NCBI GenBank assembly: GCA_900143635.1
Contig: FREY01000003.1
Coordinates: forward strand, 62,001 to 126,000
Direction of reading: 5' to 3'
Length of the DNA: 64,000 nucleotides
Source: Rhodobacteraceae bacterium Alg231-04
Lineage (GTDB): Bacteria; Pseudomonadota; Alphaproteobacteria; Rhodobacterales; Rhodobacteraceae
In this document: piece by piece, positions 26,989 through 35,846 of the stretch
Position numbering within the stretch: position 1 is the stretch's first letter
Layout of the letters: every line of letters starts with the position of its first letter
Made by a program: the position numbers and the translations under genes
The notes under the pieces: model-generated
Databases searched by the model: none
What the model was told of the DNA's origin: nothing
What the model saw: the letters and a program-made list of their open reading frames with translations, nothing else

Positions 26989-28800
26989 ATGGCACGTATT
27001 CCTCAATTGCAGATGACCGGTATTTCGCTGACTTTCGGCGGCGACCCGGTGTTTTCCGATCTTGATCTGGTGGTTCAGCCCGGCGACCGCGTCGCACTGG
27101 TGGGCCGCAATGGATCGGGCAAATCCACCCTTATGAAGGTTATGGCGGGGTTGGTTGAGGCCGATGCCGGCACAATTGTGGTGCCGCCGGGCCGGTCTGT
27201 GGGTTACATGGAGCAGGACCCCAAGATGGAAGGCTTTGCCACGCTTGGGGAATTTGCTGCCTCCGGGTTGGAGCCGGGTGAAATGTATAAGGTGGAACGG
27301 GCCGGTGAGGGGCTTAAGTTCGACCCCGATCGCCCGGTTGAGACCGCCTCGGGTGGCGAGCGTCGTCGTGCTGCCTTGGCCAAGCTGATGGCTGAGGCGC
27401 CGGATCTGATGCTGCTGGATGAACCGACCAACCATCTCGACATCGAGGCAATCGGCTGGCTGGAGGGGGAGCTGAAGGCAACCCGCACCGCCTATGTGCT
27501 GATCTCGCACGACCGCGCCTTTCTGCGCGCGCTGACCCGCGCGACCCTGTGGATTGATCGCGGCCAGGTGCGCCGTCAGGAAAAAGGGTTCGAGGCCTTT
27601 GAGGAATGGCGCGACAAGATCTGGGATGACGAAGACCAGCAGCGCCACAAGCTGAACCGGCTGATCAAATCCGAGAGCCGCTGGGCCGTTGAAGGCATCA
27701 GCGCGCGCCGCAAGCGCAATATGGGCCGGGTCCGCGCGCTGCATGACCTGAAGGCGCAGCGGTCCAGCCAGATCAAACGTCAGGGCACCGCGGAATTTGC
27801 ACTGGATTCGGCCCCCAAATCGGGCCGCAAAGTGATCGAGGCCGAGGGTCTGACCAAGGCCTACGGCGACAAGCAGATCGTCAGAAACTTCTCACTGAAG
27901 GTGCAGCGTGGCGACCGGATCGCCTTTGTTGGTCCCAATGGCACCGGCAAGACCACCTTGCTGAAGATGTTGCTTGGGCAGGAGGCACCGGACGAGGGCA
28001 CAGTGAAACTGGGCACCTCGCTGGAATTGGCGCTGTTTGATCAGGCCCGCGATCAGTTGAACCCGGATATGAGCCTGTGGGACAATCTGACCAGCGATCC
28101 TGAAATGGGGGTCTCGGGCAAGGCCGATCAGGTGATGGTGCGCGGCAATCCAAAACATGTGGTTGGCTACCTCAAGGAATTCCTGTTCGACGAAAGCCAG
28201 GCCCGTGCGCCGGTGCGGTCGCTCTCGGGTGGGGAAAAGGCACGATTGCTGCTGGCCAAGCTTATGGCGCGGCAAAGCAACCTTCTGGTGCTGGATGAAC
28301 CGACCAACGATCTGGACGTGGAAACGCTGGATCTGCTGCAGGAGCTTTTGGACAATTACGATGGCACCGTGCTGCTGGTCAGCCACGACCGTGATTTCCT
28401 TGACCGGGTGGCGACCCAGACCATCGCCATGGAAGGAAACGGTCAGGCGGTGGCATATGCGGGCGGCTGGAGCGATTATCAGATCCAACGCGCCCCTGAT
28501 GCGGCCCCTGCGGCGGAAAAGGACAAGGTCTCCAAGTCCTCCAAGCCGAAGCAAGAGGCCAAGCCCAAGGCCGGGCTGTCCTTCACCGAAAAGCACCGCC
28601 TTGAGGCGCTGCCGGGTGAACTGGAGCGGCTGGAGAAGGAAATCGGCAAGCTGGAACAGCTGATGGCGGACCCGGAGCTGTTCACCCGCGAGCCGGTCAA
28701 GTTCAAGAAGGCCACCGAAGCACTGGTCGAACGGCAGGAGAAACTGGCCGCTGCCGAGGAAGAATGGCTGGAGCTGGAAGAAAAAGCAGAGGCGGGCTGA
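26989..28800 (+). CDS. uup: ABC-F family ATPase, Uup type
   Basis: A 603-residue soluble protein with two ABC domains. Walker A motifs are GRNGSGKS (39-46) and GPNGTGKT, signatures SGGERRRAALAKL and SLSGGEKARLLLAKL, Walker B LMLLDEPTNHLD and LLVLDEPTNDLD. A charged linker (KLNRLIKSESRWAVEGISA...) joins them, and a C-terminal Lys-rich coiled coil (about 530-600) is the Uup feature. No membrane domain exists. ABC-F proteins act on the ribosome or, for Uup, are linked to replication-fork and ribosome quality. It is a lone gene. Confidence 0.87.
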   Translation: MARIPQLQMTGISLTFGGDPVFSDLDLVVQPGDRVALVGRNGSGKSTLMKVMAGLVEADAGTIVVPPGRSVGYMEQDPKMEGFATLGEFAASGLEPGEMYKVERAGEGLKFDPDRPVETASGGERRRAALAKLMAEAPDLMLLDEPTNHLDIEAIGWLEGELKATRTAYVLISHDRAFLRALTRATLWIDRGQVRRQEKGFEAFEEWRDKIWDDEDQQRHKLNRLIKSESRWAVEGISARRKRNMGRVRALHDLKAQRSSQIKRQGTAEFALDSAPKSGRKVIEAEGLTKAYGDKQIVRNFSLKVQRGDRIAFVGPNGTGKTTLLKMLLGQEAPDEGTVKLGTSLELALFDQARDQLNPDMSLWDNLTSDPEMGVSGKADQVMVRGNPKHVVGYLKEFLFDESQARAPVRSLSGGEKARLLLAKLMARQSNLLVLDEPTNDLDVETLDLLQELLDNYDGTVLLVSHDRDFLDRVATQTIAMEGNGQAVAYAGGWSDYQIQRAPDAAPAAEKDKVSKSSKPKQEAKPKAGLSFTEKHRLEALPGELERLEKEIGKLEQLMADPELFTREPVKFKKATEALVERQEKLAAAEEEWLELEEKAEAG

Positions 28801-28886
28801 AATCTGCCAAGCTGCGTGCGGACGACAGAATCTTTTGAATTCATCCCAATTGCCCTATATCTTCGGGAGGGAACTGGGGGCAGTTT

Positions 28887-29474
28887 ATGACATTCATTCT
28901 GCGCGTCATTGCGACAACTGCGGCGGCATCGCTTTGTGCGGGGGCTGTTTCGGCGGATGTGTTTGGCTCGCGCAGCCAGCGCAATTTGTTTTCATCTCAG
29001 CTCAAGGTTCTGGATGGGCGCGCGGCGAGCCAGTATCGCGGCTCGGCGCGGCTAAAGCCGAAACAGGAAACGGCCACGCTTGGCCTGAACCTTCCGTACC
29101 AGGGCAAGTATCGCGGGATCTATATGGATATGGCGCGCGAAGCCGCCCAGACCCATGGCGTTCCGGAGGATCTGTTCCTGCGTCTGGTGCAGCAGGAAAG
29201 CGGCTGGAACCCAAATGCAAAATCCCACAAGGGCGCGTTGGGGCTGGCGCAGCTGATGCCGGGAACGGCCCGGTTGCTGCGCGTTGATCCCGGTGATCCG
29301 AAACAAAACCTCGAAGGTGGCGCGCGGTATTTATCGTGGCAATACAAGAAGTTCGGTTCATGGCGTCTAGCTTTGGCGGCCTATAACGCGGGGCCGCAAG
29401 CGGTTACGAAATACGGTGGCGTGCCGCCCTATAAGGAAACCCAGAACTATGTGAAGGTGATCTGGGGAAGCTGA
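28887..29474 (+). CDS. Lytic transglycosylase, SLT domain
   Basis: A 195-residue secreted enzyme. A signal peptide ends near VSADVFG (about residue 24). The C-terminal SLT domain carries the catalytic Glu in [18 protein letters not shown], then [16 protein letters not shown], the hallmark GLMQ-like loop, and [12 protein letters not shown]. It cleaves glycan strands between MurNAc and GlcNAc. Short for the family and without extra binding domains. The gene ends just before the phased TTAA array. Confidence 0.88.
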   Translation: MTFILRVIATTAAASLCAGAVSADVFGSRSQRNLFSSQLKVLDGRAASQYRGSARLKPKQETATLGLNLPYQGKYRGIYMDMAREAAQTHGVPEDLFLRLVQQESGWNPNAKSHKGALGLAQLMPGTARLLRVDPGDPKQNLEGGARYLSWQYKKFGSWRLALAAYNAGPQAVTKYGGVPPYKETQNYVKVIWGS

Positions 29475-29488
29475 TTGCCCCTCGGGCG

Positions 29489-29565
29489 TTAATGTCTCTT
29501 TAACTCCGCCTTAATGTCCTGTTAGTACCTCTTAACTGCCGTTAATTTGCCTTAATTTTTTGTAA
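29489..29565 (+). promoter_or_regulatory. Phased array of TTAA boxes (CtrA-like)
   Basis: TTAA begins at 29489, 29500, 29511, then TTAG at 29522, TTAA at 29532, 29542 and 29552, and GTAA at 29562. Spacings are 11, 11, 11, 10, 10, 10 and 10 bp, one helical turn each. The first three neighbouring pairs are exact TTAA-N7-TTA(A/G) CtrA-type sites. The bases between are pyrimidine-rich. The array ends 31 bp before the start codon at 29596. Confidence 0.6.
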
Positions 29566-29595
29566 ATTTCTCCGGACAGTCAGGAGGAATACCCC

Positions 29596-29964
29596 ATGTA
29601 CGCCAGAAGCTTTGAAGAACGTCTTGACCGGCTGCAGTGGCAACCCGACAGCACACCGACCCGTGAAATCGTTGAGAGCATGCTGCCTGCCAGCAGCGAC
29701 GGCAGCCATATCCGGGCCAGCCTCCTTGGCGGGATCTGCGGGACGGCAACCGGACTGGCGGTAAAGGCGGCGCAACTGGGGGCCTATCCCTTTGGCGATG
29801 CAGAAGGGCCGGTGGCTCTGCTTGTCATGCTGGTGATCTATCTGGCCTTTGCCGCCGCTCCGGTTCTGGCCATCGCAGGCGCGCTTTTGCACAAGCGGGT
29901 TCCTGGGCTTTTGCCCTTCGCGGGCATCAATCTTCTGGTGATTGCGGCGGCCCTGCTTAGCTGA
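29596..29964 (+). CDS. Hypothetical three-helix membrane protein
   Basis: A 122-residue protein I do not recognise. The first 40 residues are soluble and charged (SFEERLDRLQWQPDSTPTREI), followed by three hydrophobic segments (about 42-62, 72-93 and 98-121) with no charged residues inside them except a KR loop. AGGAGG at 29582-29587 is correctly spaced. The unusual phased TTAA array directly in front suggests tight regulation, possibly by CtrA. The next gene is 700 bp away, so it is expressed alone. No catalytic motif. Confidence 0.65.
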   Translation: MYARSFEERLDRLQWQPDSTPTREIVESMLPASSDGSHIRASLLGGICGTATGLAVKAAQLGAYPFGDAEGPVALLVMLVIYLAFAAAPVLAIAGALLHKRVPGLLPFAGINLLVIAAALLS

Positions 29965-30081
29965 GCGATGATTTCGCCTTCTGCGTGGGAGTGGGGGGAC
30001 GTTTTTGCTGGCGGTGTCAGTGTTTTGAGTTGTCCAACAGCGGAAATGCCACGCTTGGCCGCTTAGACAATGGACACATTA

Positions 30082-30500
30082 TCAATAGATGACGAGCGCG
30101 GCGAACGCGATTGTGGAGAAGAAGATCTTTGGACTCCTATCGTCGCGTGTTGCGACACGCCGCCAGTCCCTCCACCTGCCGAAGTCGTCTAAACTGGCCG
30201 CCGAAAGATGCGCTTTGAAATATGCCGCATCCGTTGCCCGACAGGCGATGCTTGCATCACCGAGAGGGATCATCATGGTCATTTCTCGCTGTGTTCGGAG
30301 GCCATTCCGACCATCATCTGGGCAATGATGCCTTTGTCACTTCAGCGCTTCCAACATTTGTACTGGATCGTGTGAGGCCTGCGGTCTTTAAGGCGTCACG
30401 TTACGCTAAACCCTTGCGACTGAATAATATATTATCACGCAACACCCGTCGGCCATCCACACGAGGTTTGCCGGGAGGTTCAATATAAACCCTAAGTTGT
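30082..30500 (-). pseudogene. Decayed IS5-family transposase
   Basis: Three pieces of one IS5-type transposase remain, in order on the minus strand. The N-terminal piece (30493 down to 30401) reads GKPRVDGRRVLRDN...RKGLA, then a stop. A middle piece (30234-30190) reads TDAAYFKAHLSAASL, like the family's IDATYLKAHRTASSL. The C-terminal piece (30183-30082) reads GRWRDWRRVATRDDRS. The pieces are in different frames and the middle is deleted up to the C-terminus, leaving under 100 of about 260 residues. No terminal inverted repeats were found. The flanks, 29965-30081 and 30501-30667, show no gene. Confidence 0.75.
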
Positions 30501-30667
30501 GTTGTGTGAGCTTCTCTCAGCCTAAAATCATCAGGAATGTCAGCGCTCTGTTTTCTTGCAGTGAATGACAACGCTCGACTGAAATCTATGGGTCCTGGGG
30601 CTGGATGGTTTACCTGAAGTTCACCTTGATGGGATTAGTTTCCAGCTAGTCATAAGCTGGAGGCAAA

Positions 30668-32116
30668 ATGTCCGAGTTACCGCGTTTCCCCAATTTCCAG
30701 AACGGCACCAAAGGTTCCGCTCTTGAGCGCCGTCTTGCGGAAGTGGAGAAATTCATTTCTACGAGGTTTTTTGCTGAAGCGTTGCAGCGGATTCTTCCAA
30801 TTCTTGAGGATGGCCATCATGAGCGACAGATCCTCGAACAGGCGGCACTTTGTTACTTCAATTTAGGGGACGCGAAGACCGCGATTTCACTTCATAAGGT
30901 TATTACTGAACGCTGGCCGGACCGGTCATTCGCATGGCTGAAACTCGCAGAGATGCAGTTTTTTGACGGCGATATCGAAGGTTCTTTTCCCAACTTCCAA
31001 CGGTCACTGGAGCTTGATCCCAAAAACATTTTCACCATCAACAAGCTGTATCAAATCGGGCATTTGAGCGCGGATGATAAGCATATCAAAAGGCTGAAAA
31101 GGCTGGAAAAATCTGGGAAATTAACGCCGCGCGCCCAGGCATTGGCTTCTAATGTGCTTGGCTTGATAGCAGCGAAGGAGGGTCGATTTCGGTATGCGTT
31201 CTCGAAATTTCGGAAAGCAAACTGTGCGAACCCAAGTGGTTTTGAGATTGCTCCAATCAAAGCGAAGGTGGCGGAACAGAAAAGGGCTTTCCAACCAATC
31301 ACGCATCCTGAATCTGAACGCAGCGGCAAGCGAATGATTTTTGTCTGTGGGATGCCGAGATCAGGCACCACGCTGGTAGAAAACATACTCGGTCGGCACG
31401 ATCAGGTCTCAACCGTTGGAGAGTCATACGCTCTTTCGCAGGTCGAGGTGGTAATCAGCCAGAAAAAACAGGCAGATCAATCTATTTGGGACTGGCTGTC
31501 TTCCTGCAGCGAAGAGGATCGAATTGCGTTGCGGAACTTCTACCATAAGACCGCTTTTGGACACCGGCCGGACCTCAAAGACATCATTGTCGATAAGATG
31601 CCGCTCAATTGTTTTGATATCGGCCTAGCGCAATTTCTTTTGCCCGAAGCCCGCTTTGTCTTCATGGTCCGCCATCCAATGGATGTAGGTCTGTCAAATT
31701 ATACAACTCTTTTTGCAATGGGTAATGGCTTTTCCGAGCAGTTGCCGTCGATTGGCAATTTGACCCGCTTGGCCTATGGGTCTGCAGAAGATTTCAAAGC
31801 CAAGCTAGGTGACCAGATGCGGATGCAGTCCTTCAGGGCGCTTGTAGAGAACCCTGAAACCCAGATCCGTGGTCTTTTGGAACATGTCGGATTGGAATGG
31901 CAGCAGAACTGCCTGACCCCGGAACAAGGCGGCGGCCTTGTCCGGACAGCATCGGTCCTGCAGGCGCGCGAAAAAATCAACACCAAGGGCCTCGGCAAGT
32001 GGAAAGCCTATGAAGAACAATTGTCGCCGCTACTGGACGCCTTGGGCGGTCCTGTTTGGCTGGATGACTGGCAGAAACTGGATGAGCGCTGTGCACGCAA
32101 CGGGCTGCCGAGGTAA
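30668..32116 (+). CDS. TPR-sulfotransferase fusion
   Basis: A 482-residue cytoplasmic protein. Residues ~20-180 are helical TPR-like repeats (EQAALCYFNLGDAKTAISLH, then AWLKLAEMQFFDGDIEGSF). The C-terminal half is a PAPS-dependent sulfotransferase: 5'-phosphosulfate loop GMPRSGTTLVENIL (228-241) and 3'-phosphate loop FMVRHPMDVGLSNY. Acceptor unknown; a surface polysaccharide or protein is plausible. GGAGG lies just before ATG 30668. The coding sequence looks AT-richer than its neighbours and sits beside the IS5 remnant, suggesting horizontal gain. Expressed alone, with a terminator behind it. Confidence 0.82.
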   Translation: MSELPRFPNFQNGTKGSALERRLAEVEKFISTRFFAEALQRILPILEDGHHERQILEQAALCYFNLGDAKTAISLHKVITERWPDRSFAWLKLAEMQFFDGDIEGSFPNFQRSLELDPKNIFTINKLYQIGHLSADDKHIKRLKRLEKSGKLTPRAQALASNVLGLIAAKEGRFRYAFSKFRKANCANPSGFEIAPIKAKVAEQKRAFQPITHPESERSGKRMIFVCGMPRSGTTLVENILGRHDQVSTVGESYALSQVEVVISQKKQADQSIWDWLSSCSEEDRIALRNFYHKTAFGHRPDLKDIIVDKMPLNCFDIGLAQFLLPEARFVFMVRHPMDVGLSNYTTLFAMGNGFSEQLPSIGNLTRLAYGSAEDFKAKLGDQMRMQSFRALVENPETQIRGLLEHVGLEWQQNCLTPEQGGGLVRTASVLQAREKINTKGLGKWKAYEEQLSPLLDALGGPVWLDDWQKLDERCARNGLPR

Positions 32117-32136
32117 CAAAAATCTGCCCAAGTAAA

Positions 32137-32166
32137 AAAGGCCGGGATTATTTCCCGGCCTTTATC
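32137..32166. terminator. Bidirectional terminator between convergent genes
   Basis: AAGGCCGGGA pairs with TCCCGGCCTT around a short loop, with A-rich and T-rich flanks on both sides. It serves the sulfotransferase gene on the plus strand and the ABC transporter operon on the minus strand. Confidence 0.8.
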
Positions 32167-32177
32167 TTTTGCAGCGT

Positions 32178-34268
32178 TTACTCTGCCGCGATCTTGATCA
32201 CAGGCCGCATCTTCGCCAACGTCTCGTCATTCAGATGGCATTTGATCTGATGATCGCCCTCCAGAGTGCGCACCGGTGGCACCTCTGTATCACAGAGCCC
32301 GCCGGGCACTTCGGATTTCCAGCGGCAGCGGGTCTGGAAGGGGCAGCCCGGTGGCGGGTTCATCGCCGAGGGAATATCGCCCTCAAGCACGATGTGCTCC
32401 TTCTCGATCGAGGTATCGGCGATCGGAACCGCGGACAGCAGCGCCTCGGTGTAGGGGTGGTAAGGCGGTGAGAAGACCTGCTCGGTATCGCCCAGTTCGA
32501 CCACATGGCCGAGGTACATCACCATCACCCGGTCGCTGAGGTAGCGCACGATCGACAGGTCATGGCTGATGAACAGCAGTGTGGTTTTCTGTTCGCGCTG
32601 AATTTCCATCAGCAGATCGGTGACGGCGGCCTGAACCGATACGTCCAGCGCCGACACAGGCTCATCCGCCACCACGATGCGGGCATCGCCGGCAAAGGCG
32701 CGGGCAATGCCCACCCGCTGCTTCTGGCCACCCGACAGCTGCCGGGGCATCCGCTCAGCAAAGGCGCGGGGCAGTTTCACCAGATCCAGCAGCTCCAGCA
32801 TCCGCTTTTTGCGGTCCGCCTCGCTGTCGCCAATGCCAAAGATCTCCAGCGCCCGGATGATCTGGCGGCCCACTGTCATCGATGGGTTCAGCGTGTCAAA
32901 CGGGTTCTGGAACACCATCTGAACATCCGAAACAGTCTTGGTGTCGCGTTCCTGAATGGGCACGCCTTCGATATTGCGGTTATCCAGCAGGATCTGGCCT
33001 TCGGTGGCTGTCTCCAGCCCCATCAGCACCTTGGCGAAGGTGGATTTGCCACAGCCTGATTCACCCACGATGGCGAGTGTTTCGCTCTCGCGGGCCTCGA
33101 AACTCAGCGTCTCGTTGGCCTTCACAACCTTGGTTTCGCCGCCGCCAAACAGCGCATTGGCTGCCACCTCATAGTATTTCTTGAGGTTGTCCATCTTCAG
33201 GACCACCTTGCCGGGCGCGGTCTTTTCCTTCTGCTCGGCCAGCGCCAGCGGCGCGTTCCAGTCGATCTCATTGAACTTCAGGCAGCGCGATTCATGGCGG
33301 TCGTTGCCTGCAACGGGCGCCATTGGAATGACAGTGTCCTTGTCACAGCGGCCCGCCTCAAAATAGTCGCAGCGCGGGCCGAAGTTACAGCCGGGCGGGC
33401 GTTCGTGGGGCAGGGGGAAGTTGCCGGGGATCGCCACCAGCGGGCGTGCGTTCTTGTCAGCCCCCGGCAGCGGGATCGAGCGGAACAGCGCCTGCGTATA
33501 GGGGTGCTGCATCTTGTCGAAAACATCCTCGATAGAGCCGCGCTCCACCGCCTCACCACTATACATCACACAGAGCCGGTCGCAGGTTTCCAAAACCAGA
33601 CCGAGGTTGTGGGAAATAAACAGCATGGAGGTGCCGTATTTCTTGCCCAGATCCTTCACCAGTTCGACCACCGCGGCTTCAACCGTCACGTCCAGCGCGG
33701 TTGTCGGCTCATCAAGGATCAGCAGCGAGGGCTTGGACATTAGCGCCATCGCAATCACGATCCGCTGCTGCTGACCACCCGACAGCTGGTGCGGAAAGGA
33801 GTTCAGCATCCGCTCCGGATCGGGCAGGCGCACATCCGTCACCACCTCCAGCGCGCGGGCGCGGGCCTCTTCGGCGCTGACACCTTCGTGGATCATCGGA
33901 ACTTCCATCAGCTGCTGGCCGATCTTCATCGCCGGGTTCAGCGAGGCCATTGGCTCCTGGTAGATCATCGCGATCTCATTGCCGCGGATGTCGCGCAGCT
34001 CTTCCTTGGACATCTCCGCCAGATCGCGGCCCTTGAATTTGATCGATCCGCCAACGACACGGCCGTTCTTGCCAAGGTCCTGCATCACCCCTAGCGCCAC
34101 GGTGGATTTGCCACAGCCCGACTCGCCCACCAGACCAACCGCTTCACCGGGCTGCACGGTGACGGAGAAATCCATCACCGCCGGAATTTCCCGCAACCGG
34201 GTAAAGAAGGAAATGGACAGCTTGTCGATCTCCAGGATCGGGCCGTCATATTCTGCCATCTTGCTCAT
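32178..34268 (-). CDS. Fused double ATPase of a peptide-type ABC importer (DppD-DppF)
   Basis: A 696-residue protein joining two ABC ATPases normally encoded separately. Each half has GESGCGKS, a signature (LSGGQQQRIVIAMA and LSGGQKQRVGIARA), DEPTTALD or DEPVSALD, and a C-terminal oligopeptide-transporter motif with a Cys cluster (PPGCNFGPRCDYFEAGRCD and PPGCPFQTRCRWKS...CD) like the Fe-S site of DppD-type subunits. It is the last gene of the minus-strand operon SBP, permease, permease, ATPase and energises uptake at the inner membrane. Confidence 0.92.
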   Translation of the reverse strand: MSKMAEYDGPILEIDKLSISFFTRLREIPAVMDFSVTVQPGEAVGLVGESGCGKSTVALGVMQDLGKNGRVVGGSIKFKGRDLAEMSKEELRDIRGNEIAMIYQEPMASLNPAMKIGQQLMEVPMIHEGVSAEEARARALEVVTDVRLPDPERMLNSFPHQLSGGQQQRIVIAMALMSKPSLLILDEPTTALDVTVEAAVVELVKDLGKKYGTSMLFISHNLGLVLETCDRLCVMYSGEAVERGSIEDVFDKMQHPYTQALFRSIPLPGADKNARPLVAIPGNFPLPHERPPGCNFGPRCDYFEAGRCDKDTVIPMAPVAGNDRHESRCLKFNEIDWNAPLALAEQKEKTAPGKVVLKMDNLKKYYEVAANALFGGGETKVVKANETLSFEARESETLAIVGESGCGKSTFAKVLMGLETATEGQILLDNRNIEGVPIQERDTKTVSDVQMVFQNPFDTLNPSMTVGRQIIRALEIFGIGDSEADRKKRMLELLDLVKLPRAFAERMPRQLSGGQKQRVGIARAFAGDARIVVADEPVSALDVSVQAAVTDLLMEIQREQKTTLLFISHDLSIVRYLSDRVMVMYLGHVVELGDTEQVFSPPYHPYTEALLSAVPIADTSIEKEHIVLEGDIPSAMNPPPGCPFQTRCRWKSEVPGGLCDTEVPPVRTLEGDHQIKCHLNDETLAKMRPVIKIAAE

Positions 34269-34304
34269 TTATCTATCTCCCTTATGGGGCGGGCGGGTCA
34301 TGCC

Positions 34305-34327
34305 TCATCCTCTTGCCCCAAATATCC
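34305..34327 (-). repeat. Dispersed intergenic element, copy 4 (inverted)
   Basis: Read on the minus strand the core is GGATATTTGGGGCAAGAGGA followed by TGA, preceded by a GC-rich hairpin stretch (GGGGGCC/GGCCCCC around 34336-34350). It is the same layout as the copies at 11337, 26924 and 63769. It fills the gap between the permease and ATPase genes. Confidence 0.45.
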
Positions 34328-34367
34328 CAGGGGTCCGGGGGCAGGCCCCCGGTCCCTCCGGTTCGGA

Positions 34368-35837
34368 TCAGTCCTTCAGGCTTTCTTCGCGCAAGCCATC
34401 CGCCAGCAGGTTCAATCCCAGAACCAGCGTCAGAAGTGCGAAGGCCGGGGGCAGGGCGGGGTGCAGGTAGATCGACAACAGCTTGCGCCCGTCGTTGATC
34501 GTGCTGCCCCAGTCCGGGCTCTCCGGTGGCAGGCCAAGGCCAAAGAAGCCAAGGGTGCCGAGAAGGATGGTGGTATAGCCAATGCGCAGGCAGAAATCGA
34601 CGATCAGCGGCCCGCGCGCGTTGGGCAGAATCTCCCACAGCATGATGTACCAGGGGCCTTCACCGCGGGTTTGCGCCGCCGCCACATAGTCGCGGGTCTT
34701 GATGTCCATCGCCAGGCCCCGGACAATCCGGAACACGGTGGGCGAGTTCACAAAGACCACCGAAACAAAGACCACCAGAATACCGCCGGGAATGTCGAAG
34801 AGATCGGCAAAGGCCGGCAGGCCGGGGATCTTGTAGGTCGGTGCCTCGACCAGATAACCACCGTTGGAAACCAGCGACAGATAGAGCCAGATCGCCACCC
34901 CCAGCACGCAGGTCAGCAGTGGATTGCGCAGCTTTGGGCGTGTGTAGTAGCGCGAGTTGAGCAGCACCCCGATAAAGATGATCGGGAAGATGAACAGCAC
35001 CGTGGCCATATAGTTTGGCACACCTGCGGCGATGATTTCTGGTGTGACCAGAAGGTAGAACAGCAGAATCACCGGGAAGGCGAGGATCAGGTTGGCGGCA
35101 AAAGACAGGATGGTGTCCAGACGACCCCCGTAATAGCCCGCCGGCAGGCCCAGCGTGATACCGACCATGAAGGCAAAGATCGCGGCCAGCGGCGCGATCT
35201 GCACCACCACCCAGGCGCCCTTGATCAGGCGGCTGAAAACATCACGGGCCAGATTGTCACCCCCCAGAAGATACCATTGGAAATCCTCCTCGGTGGCGCC
35301 ACGCATCGGGGTTCCGGGCACTTTGTTCTTCATGCCAGAGACCTGCGACAGCGCGTCATGGGTGACGATCAGATCCATCGCGCCATAGACGCCGGTAAAG
35401 ACCCAGAACATCACCAGACCAAAGCCGATCATGCCGATTGGACTGTCATAGAGCTTGCCGTAAAGCCCCAGCTTTCGCTTGAAAGCGATGGAGGCGGAGT
35501 AAAGCAGGACCAGAGAGATCCACACCGGCACAAGTTGCTGGGCGATTGCGCCGGCAATGCCGGCACCGGTGCCCATGAAAATCCCCAGCACGAGGTAGAT
35601 CACAACAATACCGGCAACCGCCATAAAGCTGTAATTCACCCCCGCTGTTGCCAGCCCACGTGGGCCGCCACTCAGGCTCAGGGTGCCGTCTGCGTTTGTC
35701 TTGGTGGATCCTTCGGGCAGCAGGATGCTGGCGACAAGCCACAGCAGGATTGCAATGGCCAGCAGGACAAGAAGCCCCTGCAGGATTGGGTTGAGGAAGG
35801 CAAGAGAGCCGGTCCAGGTAAGCGGTTCCATGTTCAC
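34368..35837 (-). CDS. ABC importer permease, extended DppC-like
   Basis: A 489-residue permease, much longer than the usual ~300. Two or three extra transmembrane segments occupy the first ~170 residues, and a further hydrophobic insertion lies in the core (about 260-350). The family EAA loop is present as AAAQTRGEGPWYIMLWEILPN, with GLGLPPESPDWGSTINDGR near the end, typical of DppC/OppC. It pairs with the upstream DppB-like permease (9-bp gap) to form the channel. The extra helices are a subfamily feature, not an artefact, as the frame is continuous. Confidence 0.88.
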   Translation of the reverse strand: MNMEPLTWTGSLAFLNPILQGLLVLLAIAILLWLVASILLPEGSTKTNADGTLSLSGGPRGLATAGVNYSFMAVAGIVVIYLVLGIFMGTGAGIAGAIAQQLVPVWISLVLLYSASIAFKRKLGLYGKLYDSPIGMIGFGLVMFWVFTGVYGAMDLIVTHDALSQVSGMKNKVPGTPMRGATEEDFQWYLLGGDNLARDVFSRLIKGAWVVVQIAPLAAIFAFMVGITLGLPAGYYGGRLDTILSFAANLILAFPVILLFYLLVTPEIIAAGVPNYMATVLFIFPIIFIGVLLNSRYYTRPKLRNPLLTCVLGVAIWLYLSLVSNGGYLVEAPTYKIPGLPAFADLFDIPGGILVVFVSVVFVNSPTVFRIVRGLAMDIKTRDYVAAAQTRGEGPWYIMLWEILPNARGPLIVDFCLRIGYTTILLGTLGFFGLGLPPESPDWGSTINDGRKLLSIYLHPALPPAFALLTLVLGLNLLADGLREESLKD

Positions 35838-35846
35838 TGTCCTCCC

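Noticed and set aside
29475-29595. TTAA array as part of a coding sequence
   Set aside because: All six frames are interrupted by stops, since each TTAA carries TAA in one of the frames and the spacings shift between 10 and 11.
30082-30500. Active insertion sequence
   Set aside because: The transposase is in pieces, in different frames and mostly deleted, and I found no terminal inverted repeats or target duplication.
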